A stretch of 64,000 bases of DNA from an uncultured Lachnospiraceae bacterium (GTDB lineage Bacteria > Bacillota > Clostridia > Lachnospirales > Lachnospiraceae). Made by a program: the position numbers and the translations under genes. Shown one piece after another: positions 17,632 through 26,861 of this stretch. Numbering within the stretch: the first letter of the stretch is position 1; every line of letters starts with the position of its first letter. The DNA lies in assembly GCA_910584965.1 (NCBI GenBank), contig CAJUDZ010000004.1, positions 62,001 to 126,000 on the forward strand, written 5' to 3'. The notes below the pieces were generated by a model. That model saw only the letters and a list, made by a program, of their open reading frames with translations, did not search any database and was not told where the DNA came from.

Positions 17632-18987
17632 ATGCGTCTTGATAAATTTTTGTGTGATTTGCAGTACGGAACGAGAAGCAGTATCAAAAAAGACATTAAG
17701 AACGGGCTGGTAACGGTTGGCGGTGCGGTTATCCGGAAGCCCGAATTTCAGGTCGATGAAACTTTGGACGAAATCCGGTACTGCGGCCGGCCCTGTATTT
17801 ACCGCAAATACGTCTATTATATGCTGCATAAGCCGTCGGGAACCGTTTCCGCAACACAGGACGCGCGCGATAAAACGGTGGTTTCGCTATTGCAGGATAC
17901 GGGCCGGAAGGACCTTTTTCCGGTGGGGCGGCTGGATAAGGATACGGAAGGGCTGCTGCTTATGACAAACGACGGCCCTTTAGCCCACGAACTGCTTTCT
18001 CCCGGCAGACATGTGGAAAAGGTTTATGAATGTTCACTTGCGGATTCCATCACAAAAGAACAGAAACGATCGCTGGAAGAAGGCGTGGATATCGGAGAAA
18101 AACGGCCGACCCTTCCGGCCGGCGTCACCATTCTTGATGAAAGGAAAATTGCCCTGACCATTACGGAAGGCAAATTCCATCAGGTAAAACGGATGGTCAG
18201 GGCGGTCGGCAACGAAGTCGTGTATTTAAAAAGAATCCGGATGGGCGCGCTGTTTCTGGATGACAGACTGAAACCGGGAGAATACCGGGAACTGACGGAG
18301 GAGGAAGTGGAAATGCTGAAAAAGCCTGTGCAGTCCGCGTGGCTGCCGGAACATATCGATGCGGTCATCTTCGATCTGGACGGTTCGTTAGTCGATTCCA
18401 CATGGGTATGGAAAGCGATCGACGTCGAATACCTGAACAGGTTCGGTATCAAGCCGCCGCCGGATCTGCATCATCTGATCGGCGGACGCAGTTTTCATGA
18501 GACCGCGGCTTATTTCAAGGAACTGTTTCATATCCCGGATGAGGTGGAGCAGATCAAAGCCGACTGGAACCGGATGGCCCGGGAACGGTACAGCAGCGAA
18601 GTCCCGTTAAAAGCGGGGGCGGACGCATTTCTTGCGGCCTGCCGCACAAAACGGCTGAAACTCGGCATCGCGACGAGTAATTCCAGAGAACTGGCAGAAA
18701 ATGTCCTTTCCGCGCATGGACTGAAAGGGTATTTTGACTGTATTATGACAAGCCGTGAAGTTACGAAAGGAAAGCCGGCGCCTGATATTTACCTGGCTGC
18801 AGCACAGGCGCTCGGCGTACCGCCGGAACGCTGTCTCGTATTTGAAGACATCGTGCACGGCATTCAGGCCGGGAAAGCGGCAGGCATGTGCGTATGCGCC
18901 GTATATGATGATGCTTCCGTTTACCAGGACGCCGAAAAGCGGGAACTGGCTGATTATTATATTCATGATTTTCGGGAATTAAACTGA
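17632..18987 (+). CDS. RsuA-type pseudouridine synthase fused to HAD-family phosphatase
   Basis: 451 residues from the ATG at 17632, which follows GGAAGG and AGATG; a TTG 14 codons upstream is less likely. Residues 1-55 form an S4 RNA-binding domain. Residues 60-235 are an RsuA/RluB/E/F synthase with catalytic D102 in GRLDKDTEG. After a 10-residue link, residues 243-451 form a HAD subfamily I phosphatase. Its motifs are D248-x-D250, the Thr/Ser motif in IATSNS, a Lys in KGKPAPD and the acid pair in FEDIVHGI. The first part isomerises a uridine in rRNA. The second resembles beta-phosphoglucomutase-like phosphatases. The fusion is uninterrupted. Confidence 0.88.
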   Translation: MRLDKFLCDLQYGTRSSIKKDIKNGLVTVGGAVIRKPEFQVDETLDEIRYCGRPCIYRKYVYYMLHKPSGTVSATQDARDKTVVSLLQDTGRKDLFPVGRLDKDTEGLLLMTNDGPLAHELLSPGRHVEKVYECSLADSITKEQKRSLEEGVDIGEKRPTLPAGVTILDERKIALTITEGKFHQVKRMVRAVGNEVVYLKRIRMGALFLDDRLKPGEYRELTEEEVEMLKKPVQSAWLPEHIDAVIFDLDGSLVDSTWVWKAIDVEYLNRFGIKPPPDLHHLIGGRSFHETAAYFKELFHIPDEVEQIKADWNRMARERYSSEVPLKAGADAFLAACRTKRLKLGIATSNSRELAENVLSAHGLKGYFDCIMTSREVTKGKPAPDIYLAAAQALGVPPERCLVFEDIVHGIQAGKAAGMCVCAVYDDASVYQDAEKRELADYYIHDFRELN

Positions 18988-19010
18988 GAGAAAGGCACAG
19001 GAGCAGAACA

Positions 19011-20957
19011 ATGGGATTTTTACCGATATCCGCGGCGGATATGCGGAGGGCGGGAATCGAACAGCTGGATTTCGTATATATTATCGGGGATGCCTATGTG
19101 GATCATCCTTCTTTTGGCCATGCGATCATCAGCAGAATTTTGGAAGCCCACGGTTACCGGGTGGGCATCATTTCCCAGCCGGACTGGAAAGACGATCAAA
19201 GCATTGCGGTTTTGGGCAGGCCGCGGCTCGGTTTCCTGATTTCCGCCGGCAATATGGATTCCATGGTCAACCATTACTTCGTCTCGAAAAAACACCGTCC
19301 AAACGATGCCTATACGCCGGGCGGAGAGTCTTTGAAACGCCCCGATTACGCTACGGCCGTCTATGGGAATCTGATCCGGAAAACCTATAAGGATGTTCCC
19401 GTCATTATCGGCGGCATCGAAGCGAGCCTCCGCAGGATGGCCCATTATGATTACTGGTCCGGTCAGCTGAAACGTTCGGTTCTGCTGGATTCCCAAGCGG
19501 ACATCCTTTCCTATGGAATGGGAGAAAAGGCCGTTGTCGAAATTGCGGATGCGCTGGATGCCGGAATTGCGGTAAAAGATATCACGTTTGTAAAAGGAAC
19601 GGTTTATAAGACGAGAGATCTTTCCGGTATTTACGACGGCATTACGCTTCCTTCTTATGAAGCGATGCAAAAAGAACCGAAGCGGTATGCGGAAAGCTTC
19701 TCCGTTCAGTACCGGAATACGGATCCTTTTAGCGGAAAGACGCTGATCGAAACGTATCCGCATCAGGTCTATGTGGTGCAGAATCCGCCTCAGGAGCCGC
19801 TGACAACGGAAGAAATGGATGCGGTTTATGAACTGCCTTATATGCGTACATATCATCCTTCCTATGAGGCGAAAGGCGGCGTTCCGGCTGTTTCTGAAAT
19901 CCGGTTTTCGCTGACAAGCAGCCGGGGGTGTTTTGGCGGGTGCAGCTTTTGTGCGCTGACTTTCCACCAGGGAAGAATCATTCAGGCCAGAAGTCATGAA
20001 TCTCTGATAAGGGAAGCGGAACAGATTATAAAAGCCCCGGATTTTAAAGGGTATATTCATGATGTGGGCGGTCCGACGGCAAATTTCCGGCGCCCCGCCT
20101 GCGAAAAACAGCTCACGGAAGGCGTCTGCCAGAACAGACAGTGCCTTTTTCCGAAACCCTGTCCGAACATGCGGGCAGATCATTCCGATTATCTGGCGCT
20201 GCTTCGGAAGCTGCGCGCTCTGCCGGGCGTAAAGAAAGTGTTTATCCGTTCGGGAATCCGTTTTGACTATCTGTTGGCGGACAAAGACGATACTTTTTTC
20301 AGGGAACTGGCGGAACATCACGTCAGCGGACAGCTCAAAGTAGCGCCGGAACACATTTCCGATGCGGTTTTGTCGCTGATGGGAAAACCGGGAAGAGCAG
20401 TTTACGAGCAATTTGTGAAAAAATATGATAAAATAAATACAAAGCTTGGGAAAAAACAGTTTCTGGTTCCTTACCTGATGTCGTCCCATCCCGGTTCGAC
20501 GTTGAAGGAGGCTGTGGAACTGGCGGAATATCTGCGTGATCTCGGCTATATGCCGGAACAGGTTCAGGACTTTTATCCGACGCCTTCCACAATTTCCACG
20601 GTCATGTACTATACCGGTATCGACCCAAGAAACGGGGAAAAAGTTTATACCTGTAAAAATCCCCATGAGAAACTGCTGCAGCGCGCGCTGATCCAGTACC
20701 GCAGTCCTTCCAATTATGAACTGGTGCGGGAGGCGCTCATAAAAGCCGGAAGAGCAGACCTGATCGGTTTTTCCGATCATTGCCTGATACGGCCGCGGAA
20801 CCAGAGGGACAGCGGGATGCGCGGGGAAAAACAAAAGAGAACGGATGAGATAAAGAACAGGGGAAGAGACGGCCGGAATAACAGAACCGCCGGAAAAACA
20901 AAGGGAAAAACAATTCGAAACGTACACAGGAGAAAAAACGATTCACGGAAAAAATAG
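19011..20957 (+). CDS. YgiQ-family radical SAM protein
   Basis: 648 residues. The N-terminal domain (about 1-280) is YgiQ-type, beginning FLPISAADM. A radical SAM core follows with the iron-sulfur cysteines in SRGCFGGCSFCAL (near residue 310). The C terminus is very basic (KRTDEIKNRGRDG and further K/R/N repeats), as in other YgiQ members. The reaction of the family is unknown. An ATG with GGAGC upstream starts 23 bp after the fused synthase. Confidence 0.9.
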   Translation: MGFLPISAADMRRAGIEQLDFVYIIGDAYVDHPSFGHAIISRILEAHGYRVGIISQPDWKDDQSIAVLGRPRLGFLISAGNMDSMVNHYFVSKKHRPNDAYTPGGESLKRPDYATAVYGNLIRKTYKDVPVIIGGIEASLRRMAHYDYWSGQLKRSVLLDSQADILSYGMGEKAVVEIADALDAGIAVKDITFVKGTVYKTRDLSGIYDGITLPSYEAMQKEPKRYAESFSVQYRNTDPFSGKTLIETYPHQVYVVQNPPQEPLTTEEMDAVYELPYMRTYHPSYEAKGGVPAVSEIRFSLTSSRGCFGGCSFCALTFHQGRIIQARSHESLIREAEQIIKAPDFKGYIHDVGGPTANFRRPACEKQLTEGVCQNRQCLFPKPCPNMRADHSDYLALLRKLRALPGVKKVFIRSGIRFDYLLADKDDTFFRELAEHHVSGQLKVAPEHISDAVLSLMGKPGRAVYEQFVKKYDKINTKLGKKQFLVPYLMSSHPGSTLKEAVELAEYLRDLGYMPEQVQDFYPTPSTISTVMYYTGIDPRNGEKVYTCKNPHEKLLQRALIQYRSPSNYELVREALIKAGRADLIGFSDHCLIRPRNQRDSGMRGEKQKRTDEIKNRGRDGRNNRTAGKTKGKTIRNVHRRKNDSRKK

Positions 20958-20986
20958 CAATGTGACAACAGGAAAGGGGTGTATGT

Positions 20987-21760
20987 ATGAATATTGCAAT
21001 TATTACAGGAGCTTCCTCCGGGATGGGACGGGAATTTTCAAAACAGCTGGCGGGAAGTCTTTCCAAAACGGACGAGATCTGGCTGCTTGCGAGAAGAAGA
21101 GAGCCGCTTGAGCGGCTGGCGCTGGAGTTGACCAAAGAAGTCAAAGAGGCGGCGGAAACACACCATGACAAAACGATCAAAATCAGGACCATCGCGATTG
21201 ATATCACGGATGAGAAAAAACTTTCCCGGTTTGCGGAAGTGCTGATGATAAGGAACGCCGGCATATCGGTTCTCGTAAACTGCGCCGGCACGGGAATATA
21301 CGGAGAGTTCGAAAAGCTGAGCCGGGATGAGGTAACGGAGACGGTCCGCCTGAATGTGCTCGCATTGACGCAGCTGACGAAGTTCTGTCTTCCCTATATG
21401 AAAAAAGGAAGCAAGATTCTGCAGGTTGCTTCCGGTTCCGCATTTCTGCCGCAGGCGGATTTCGCGGTTTACGCGGCGTCGAAGGCATATGTCTATTCGT
21501 TCGGAAGGGCGCTCGGTAAAGAACTGAAAGAGAAAGGCATTTCCGTGACGGTAGTCTGTCCCGGACCTGTGGCAACGCCTTTTTTGAATCACGCCTATGG
21601 AAGATATGGGGAAATGGGTTTTCTGAAGAAGATGGCGACGGCAAAGCCGGAGAATGTCGTGCGCAAAGCCTTAAAGGACTGCCGGCGGGGAAAGGCGGTA
21701 TCCGTTTACGGCCTGTCGATGAACGTGCTGTATAAACTGACAAGGGGACTGATTCGATGA
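20987..21760 (+). CDS. SDR-family oxidoreductase
   Basis: 257 residues, a classical short-chain dehydrogenase. The NAD(P)-binding TGASSGMG lies at residues 7-14, NCAG near 99, and the catalytic Ser and YAASK motif near 165-170. R residues after the second strand (ARRREPLERL) favour NADPH. Closest in style to DltE/YqjQ-type dehydrogenases; the substrate cannot be inferred. Its stop overlaps the next start (ATGA), so the two are co-translated. Confidence 0.88.
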   Translation: MNIAIITGASSGMGREFSKQLAGSLSKTDEIWLLARRREPLERLALELTKEVKEAAETHHDKTIKIRTIAIDITDEKKLSRFAEVLMIRNAGISVLVNCAGTGIYGEFEKLSRDEVTETVRLNVLALTQLTKFCLPYMKKGSKILQVASGSAFLPQADFAVYAASKAYVYSFGRALGKELKEKGISVTVVCPGPVATPFLNHAYGRYGEMGFLKKMATAKPENVVRKALKDCRRGKAVSVYGLSMNVLYKLTRGLIR

Positions 21761-22326
21761 AAAAGAAAGTACAAAAGGGCAGTTACGGCTATCTGGCATA
21801 TCAGAAAAAGGCGTCGCTGATTTGGACGATCCTGTTTTTTGCCCTGTCGTTTGCAGTATATATCATGGGCATTCTTTCAACCGGAAGCAATAAGAACCTG
21901 CTGACGATCGTTGCGGTGCTGGGATGCCTTCCGGCCTGCAAGAGCGCGGTCGGCACGGTTATGTTTTTCAGGGCGTCCGGATGCAGCCGGGAGGCCTGGG
22001 AAAAAATATCGGTTTATGATGACAGCCTGACCGGTTTATACGATATGTATTTTACTTCTTATAAAAAGAATTTTCCGATCAGCCACATGGTTCTGAAAGG
22101 AAACGTCATCTGCGCTTATACGGAGAGCGGCAAATGCGACTGCAATGCCGGGGAGAAACATCTGGAGCAGATGTTATTACAGGACGGTTATAAGCACATA
22201 ACAATCAAAATATTTGATCATCTCGGCAAATACACAGACCGACTCGGTCAATTATCAAAACTGGATACGGAAGAACACCGGAACAGGCAGGAAATCATCC
22301 GAACACTCCGTTCCATTTCGTTGTAA
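21757..22326 (+). CDS. Conserved membrane protein of unknown function
   Basis: 189 residues. Two membrane helices (about 20-42 and 47-68) near the N terminus are followed by a cytoplasmic domain of about 115 residues with a Cys-x-Cys (KCDCN) in the middle. Coupled by a 4-bp overlap to the upstream SDR gene. I recall similar proteins beside SDR and RluA genes in Lachnospiraceae, but no function is known to me. Its stop codon lies inside a terminator repeat. Confidence 0.65.
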   Translation: MKKKVQKGSYGYLAYQKKASLIWTILFFALSFAVYIMGILSTGSNKNLLTIVAVLGCLPACKSAVGTVMFFRASGCSREAWEKISVYDDSLTGLYDMYFTSYKKNFPISHMVLKGNVICAYTESGKCDCNAGEKHLEQMLLQDGYKHITIKIFDHLGKYTDRLGQLSKLDTEEHRNRQEIIRTLRSISL

Positions 22327-22381
22327 ACGAAATGTTTTTTGTTGTAAACGAAATGTTTTTTGTTGTAAACGAAATGTTTTT
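22314..22381 (+). terminator. Terminator with a triplicated 21-bp right arm
   Basis: CATTTCGTT (22314-22322) and AACGAAATG (22326-22334) form a 9-bp stem with a GTA loop, followed by six T. The right arm plus T run is then repeated: 21-bp units start at 22320, 22341 and 22362, the last one base shorter. The stop codon of the membrane protein lies in the loop and stem junction. Confidence 0.75.
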
Positions 22382-22404
22382 CCAATTTCCGTGACGGGAG
22401 GAAG

Positions 22405-23400
22405 ATGTACCAAAAAACGATTACAGAACGGGAAGCGGGACAGCGGTTCGACAAATATCTGCGTAAACTGCTCCCGGAAGCCGGCAGCGGCTTTTTGTAC
22501 AAGATGCTGCGCAAAAAGAATATTGTGCTGAATGAAAAAAAAGCCGACGGAGCCGAAAAGATTGCCTGCGGCGATGTGGTGGCGATCTACTTTTCGGAGG
22601 AGACATTGCGGAAATTCATGGGAAACGGGGAAAATCCGGTGCGGAAAGAAGACGGAAAAGGGCTTTCGTCTTCGGCCGATACAGCCCTGTTGGGCATTAC
22701 CGTTTTATACGAGAACGAACATATTCTGCTGGCCAATAAGCCGGCGGGCGTTCTGACGCAGAAAGCGGTGAAAGAAGACGTTTCCCTGAACGAATGGCTG
22801 ATCGATTATCTGTTAAAAGAAAAACAGATCACGGCGGAAGAACTGCGCACTTTTCGGCCGGCCGCGTGCAACAGGCTGGACCGGAACACGAGCGGCATCG
22901 TGCTTTGCGCGAAATCCGTTCCGGGAGCACAGATGCTTTCTGAAGGGCTGCAGGCAAGAAGTTTACATAAGTTTTACAGGCTTTATGTCAAAGGCAGACT
23001 GGAAGAAGAACAGACGATCGAAGGTTTTTTACGGAAAGAGGAACGCGGCAATAAGGTACGGATATATACGGACAGAAAAGACGAGGCTTCCTTTATCCGG
23101 ACAAGGTATATGCCAATCCGTCAGGAGCGGGATAAGACGCTGCTGGAAGCGGAACTGATTACCGGAAAAACCCATCAGATCCGGGCGCATCTTGCGAGTA
23201 TCGGGCACCCGCTGCTTGGTGATTACAAATATGGCGACAGGAGCTTTAACGAACAATACCGCAGAAAGTATCAGGTAGAACATCAGCTTCTTCACGCATA
23301 TAAAATTGTTTTTCCGCCGCTTACCGCGCCCTTTGGGGAAATCAGTGAAAGAACCTTCCGTGCGCCGGTTCCGGAAATTTTTGACAGGGTGCGGAACTGA
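22405..23400 (+). CDS. RluA-family 23S rRNA pseudouridine synthase
   Basis: 331 residues. An N-terminal S4 domain (about 1-65) is followed after a 30-residue linker by a RluA catalytic domain with NRLDRNTSG near residue 155, in which the Asp is the catalytic nucleophile (the usual HRLD has Asn for His). TGKTHQIRAHLASIGHPLLGD near 255 is the second family signature. Which uridine is modified cannot be told. A second paralogue, RluD-like, lies at about 60 kb. Confidence 0.9.
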   Translation: MYQKTITEREAGQRFDKYLRKLLPEAGSGFLYKMLRKKNIVLNEKKADGAEKIACGDVVAIYFSEETLRKFMGNGENPVRKEDGKGLSSSADTALLGITVLYENEHILLANKPAGVLTQKAVKEDVSLNEWLIDYLLKEKQITAEELRTFRPAACNRLDRNTSGIVLCAKSVPGAQMLSEGLQARSLHKFYRLYVKGRLEEEQTIEGFLRKEERGNKVRIYTDRKDEASFIRTRYMPIRQERDKTLLEAELITGKTHQIRAHLASIGHPLLGDYKYGDRSFNEQYRRKYQVEHQLLHAYKIVFPPLTAPFGEISERTFRAPVPEIFDRVRN

Positions 23401-23498
23401 AAATGACAACGGAGACAACGGGCAAAAGACCGCATTTTCGGAAGACGCTTCCTTCATAGAAAAAAAGCAGATGACAGAGAAAGGTTTGGATTACCGGT

Positions 23499-24035
23499 AT
23501 GGCAACATGGAATTCCAGAGGGCTTCGCGGTTCCACGCTGGAAGATTTGATTAACCGCACCAATGAAAAATATCTGGAGAACGGGCTGGCGCTTATTCAG
23601 AAGATACCGACTCCGATTACGCCGATTAACATCGACAAACAGAGCAGGCACATTACGCTCGCTTATTTCGAACAGAAGAGTACCGTCGATTATATCGGCG
23701 TCGTGCAGGGGATTCCGGTCTGTTTTGACGCTAAGGAATGCGCCATGGATACGTTCGCGCTTCAGAACATCCACGAACACCAGGTGGCTTTCATGGAACG
23801 GTTCGAACGCCAGAAGGGGGTTGCCTTTTTTCTGATCTATTATACCCATCGGGATATTTTCTACTACCTGCCTTACGAAATGCTGCGCTTTTTCTGGGAC
23901 AGGGCGAAGGAGGGCGGCCGGAAAAGTTTCCGCTATGAGGAATTGAATCCGGCTTATGTTCTGCCAAAGAAACATGGGATTTTAGTGCCTTATCTGGATA
24001 TGCTGCAAAAAGATCTGGAGGAAAGGCCTGATTAA
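23499..24035 (+). CDS. recU: Holliday junction resolvase RecU
   Basis: 178 residues, slightly shorter than Bacillus RecU (about 200). A PD-(D/E)XK-type resolvase of Firmicutes that cuts four-way junctions. The nuclease core VDYIGVVQGIPVCFDAKEC is intact (Asp, then Asp/Glu-x-Lys type residues), and the C-terminal half matches RecU. In many Firmicutes recU pairs with pbp1; here an amidase gene follows instead. The start at 23499 is preceded by GAAAGG at a rather long distance (about 13 nt). Confidence 0.88.
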   Translation: MATWNSRGLRGSTLEDLINRTNEKYLENGLALIQKIPTPITPINIDKQSRHITLAYFEQKSTVDYIGVVQGIPVCFDAKECAMDTFALQNIHEHQVAFMERFERQKGVAFFLIYYTHRDIFYYLPYEMLRFFWDRAKEGGRKSFRYEELNPAYVLPKKHGILVPYLDMLQKDLEERPD

Positions 24036-24072
24036 CATAAAAGCAACGACAAAAAATGGAGAGGAGCCTGCT

Positions 24073-24876
24073 ATGATAAAGGACAGGAAAGGAAATCGGA
24101 AAATATGTGAAAAAAATAACAGACATGGATGGCGGGCCGTACGGTTCAGCGTCCTGTTTCTTGCGATGTTCTTCTTTTGGGCCGGCGTGACGGCAGAATG
24201 TCAGGCGGCCGGTAAGGAGGGGGAAACCCGGGAAGCAGCCGGACCGCTGATTGCCATCGACGCTGGGCATCAGGCGAAGGGAAATAACGAAAAAGAACCG
24301 GTCGGGCCGGGGTCGGATAAAATGAAGGCAAAAGTTGCGGGCGGCACCAGCGGATGCGTCAGCGGCCTGCATGAATATGAGCTCACGCTCGCAGTCGCGT
24401 TAAAATTACAGCAGGAACTGGAAACACGGGGCTATACGGTTCTGATGATCCGGACGGAAAACGATGTCAATCTGAGCAATGCGGAACGGGCGGTTATGGC
24501 AAACGAAGCGGAGGCGGACGCTTTTATCAGGATTCATGCCGACGGCTCCGAAAATGCTTCCGCCAAAGGCGCCATGACGATCTGCCAGACAAAGGATAAT
24601 CCCTACAACGCGTCGCTTTATGCACAGAGCCGGGCATTGTCCGACGCGGTACTGGATGGACTTGTGGAAGAAACGGACTGCAAAAAAAGAAAAGTCTGGG
24701 AGACCGATACAATGAGCGGCATCAACTGGTGCCAGGTCCCCGTTACCATTGTGGAAATGGGATTTATGACAAACCCGGAAGAAGACGCACTGATGGCGAC
24801 GGAAGAATACCAGCAGAAGATTGCGGCGGGAATAGCCGACGGAATCGACGCATATTTTTCGGAATCGCAGAATTGA
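24073..24876 (+). CDS. Secreted N-acetylmuramoyl-L-alanine amidase (Amidase_3)
   Basis: 267 residues. A basic N terminus and hydrophobic stretch (about 22-45, ending near AECQAAG) form a signal peptide. The Amidase_3 domain shows the zinc ligands His (IDAGHQ), Glu (HEYELTL) and His (RIHAD), and the catalytic Glu (IVEMGFMTN). It cleaves MurNAc-L-alanine bonds in peptidoglycan. It has no wall-binding repeats. The promoter of the his operon begins inside its stop codon region. Confidence 0.9.
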   Translation: MIKDRKGNRKICEKNNRHGWRAVRFSVLFLAMFFFWAGVTAECQAAGKEGETREAAGPLIAIDAGHQAKGNNEKEPVGPGSDKMKAKVAGGTSGCVSGLHEYELTLAVALKLQQELETRGYTVLMIRTENDVNLSNAERAVMANEAEADAFIRIHADGSENASAKGAMTICQTKDNPYNASLYAQSRALSDAVLDGLVEETDCKKRKVWETDTMSGINWCQVPVTIVEMGFMTNPEEDALMATEEYQQKIAAGIADGIDAYFSESQN

Positions 24877-24901
24877 CAAAGACTGTTTTTTTCGGTATAC
24901 T
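24873..24901 (+). promoter_or_regulatory. Strong promoter of the histidine operon
   Basis: TTGACA (24873-24878) and TATACT (24896-24901) with a 17-bp spacer. The -35 overlaps the amidase stop codon. Transcription should start near 24908, about 120 nt before hisZ. Confidence 0.85.
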
Positions 24902-24911
24902 ACATATGTTT

Positions 24912-24962
24912 GCCGATCTGTTGCAATAGCGAATTAGCACTTTAAATCATTAAAGTATCGGC
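24912..24962 (+). promoter_or_regulatory. Structured 5' leader of the his operon
   Basis: GCCGAT (24912-24917) can pair with ATCGGC (24957-24962). Inside, ACTTTAA (24939-24945) pairs with TTAAAGT (24950-24956), stacking directly on the outer helix and leaving a 21-nt one-sided bulge. There is no T-box GGTGGNACCGCG sequence, no His-rich leader peptide and no terminator stem. A regulatory role is only a guess. Confidence 0.4.
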
Positions 24963-25028
24963 GGACAGACATTCGCATTACTGTTGCTGTTATATCGGGA
25001 TACAAAATGGAAAGGATATGGAAGTAAG

Positions 25029-26162
25029 ATGAACAAAAAGCTGGTACATACGCCGGAAGGTGTCAGAGACATTTACGGCGATGAGGAAGAGAAAAAGCTG
25101 AGAGTGGAGAGACTTCTCTCGGAAAAAATTCACGCATACGGATGCCGGGATATACAGACGCCCACGTTCGAGTTTTTTGATGTTTTTTCCAAAGAGGTGG
25201 GAACAACGCCTTCAAGGGAGCTGTATAAATTTTTCGATAAAGAAGGCAATACGCTTGTGCTCCGGCCGGATTTTACGCCGTCCATCGCCCGCTGTGCGGC
25301 CAAGTATTTTATGGATGAGGAAATCCCGCTCCGCCTCTGTTATCAGGGGAACACGTTTACCAACACTTCCAATCTTCAGGGGAAATTAAAAGAAGTCACG
25401 CAGATGGGCGTCGAGCTGATCGGGGATGATTCCGTTTATGCGGATGCGGAAATGATCGCTATGGTGATCGAAGCGCTTTATCATGCGGGACTGACCGATT
25501 TTCAGGTGAGCGTCGGAAATCTGGAATATTTTAAAGGCATCTGTGCGGAAGCCGGTCTGGACGAAGAAACGGAACTCACGCTCAGAGAGCTGATTTCCGG
25601 CAAAAATTATTTCGGTGCGGAGGCGCTTTTAGCCGATAAAAAAGTGAGAGAGAAAGACAAGGCGGTACTGTTAAAGACGAGCGACCTGTTCGGCTCGACG
25701 GAAGCGCTGGAGGAAGCCGGAAAGGCGGTCAACAACGATCGTTCCTTCAAGGCGGTCGAACGGCTGAAGCAGGTGTATAAAGTGCTCTGTGACTACGGCG
25801 TGGAAAAATATGTTTCCTTTGACCTTACCATGCTGAGTAAGTATAATTATTATACGGGTATTATTTTCAAAGGCTATACTTACGGCGTGGGGGATACGAT
25901 CGTCAAGGGCGGCCGTTACGATAATCTGCTCGGCCGTTTCGGAAAAGAAGCGCCGGCCATCGGCTTTATGATCGCGGTTGACGACCTTCTCCTTGCGATG
26001 GAACGGCAGAACGTGCTGACGGCTCATGGCACAAAGCGGATACAGCTTTATTATCGTGAAGAAAATTTCAGGGAGCGGCTGAAAGAAGCGAGAATGCTCC
26101 GGACGGAAGGAAAAGCGGTGGAATTGCTGCCGGAGAAAAAGCGGCGGGAAAAGGGGAGATAA
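25029..26162 (+). CDS. hisZ: ATP phosphoribosyltransferase regulatory subunit
   Basis: 377 residues from the ATG at 25029; AAGGATATGG lies upstream and the family N terminus (HTPEGVRDI) begins here. HisZ is a class II aminoacyl-tRNA synthetase-like protein with no tRNA charging role. It joins the short HisG to form the active, histidine-feedback-inhibited first enzyme of histidine synthesis. The class II motif 2-like region RPDFTPSIARCAAKYF and a GGRYDNLLGRFG segment are visible. First gene of the operon. Confidence 0.93.
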   Translation: MNKKLVHTPEGVRDIYGDEEEKKLRVERLLSEKIHAYGCRDIQTPTFEFFDVFSKEVGTTPSRELYKFFDKEGNTLVLRPDFTPSIARCAAKYFMDEEIPLRLCYQGNTFTNTSNLQGKLKEVTQMGVELIGDDSVYADAEMIAMVIEALYHAGLTDFQVSVGNLEYFKGICAEAGLDEETELTLRELISGKNYFGAEALLADKKVREKDKAVLLKTSDLFGSTEALEEAGKAVNNDRSFKAVERLKQVYKVLCDYGVEKYVSFDLTMLSKYNYYTGIIFKGYTYGVGDTIVKGGRYDNLLGRFGKEAPAIGFMIAVDDLLLAMERQNVLTAHGTKRIQLYYREENFRERLKEARMLRTEGKAVELLPEKKRREKGR

Positions 26163-26193
26163 ATGTCTGCAAAGCAGGCAGAGGGGAGTAAAC

Positions 26194-26838
26194 ATGAGTG
26201 AAGAAAGATATCTGACTTTTGCGCTTGCAAAGGGCAGGCTTGCCAACAAAACAATGGAACTGTTAGAGGAAATCGGCATTACCTGTGAAGAAATGAAAGA
26301 CAAAAGTTCCCGGAGGTTGATTTTTGTCAATGAGGAAAAAAAGCTTCGTTTTTTCCTGGCCAAAGGCCCGGATGTGCCGACTTATGTGGAATACGGCGCG
26401 GCGGATATCGGGGTCGTCGGCAAGGATACGATTATGGAAGAGAATCGGCATGTTTATGAAGTGCTGGATTTGGGGTACGGGAAATGCCGCATGTGTATCT
26501 GTGGGCCGGACAGTGCGGAAGAGCTCTTGAAGCACCATGAGATGATTCGCGTTGCGAGCAAATATCCCAATATTGCCAAAGATTATTTTTATAATAAGAA
26601 ACATCAGACGGTGGACATCATTAAGCTGAACGGTTCCGTGGAACTGGGACCGATCGTAGAGCTTTCCGACGTCATTGTGGATATCGTGGAAACGGGTTCC
26701 ACGCTGAAAGAAAACGGCCTGCGGGTGCTGGAGGAAATCTGTCCGTTATCGGCCCGCATGATCGTCAATCAGGTGAGCATGCAGATGGAACCGGAGCGGA
26801 TAAAAAGGCTGATTTCGGATTTGAAAAATCATCTGTAA
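26194..26838 (+). CDS. hisG: ATP phosphoribosyltransferase, short form
   Basis: 214 residues, the short HisG that lacks the C-terminal regulatory ACT-like domain and depends on HisZ. It joins ATP and PRPP into phosphoribosyl-ATP. Motifs: ALAKGRL at the N terminus, GAADIGVVGKD near residue 68 and the PRPP-binding VDIVETGSTLKENGL near 165. GGGAGT precedes the ATG. Confidence 0.95.
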   Translation: MSEERYLTFALAKGRLANKTMELLEEIGITCEEMKDKSSRRLIFVNEEKKLRFFLAKGPDVPTYVEYGAADIGVVGKDTIMEENRHVYEVLDLGYGKCRMCICGPDSAEELLKHHEMIRVASKYPNIAKDYFYNKKHQTVDIIKLNGSVELGPIVELSDVIVDIVETGSTLKENGLRVLEEICPLSARMIVNQVSMQMEPERIKRLISDLKNHL

Positions 26839-26861
26839 AGAAAGAGAAAGGGGAAACATGT

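Noticed and set aside
24877..25028. T-box riboswitch before hisZ
   Set aside because: The conserved T-box sequence and terminator stem are missing and the leader is too short.
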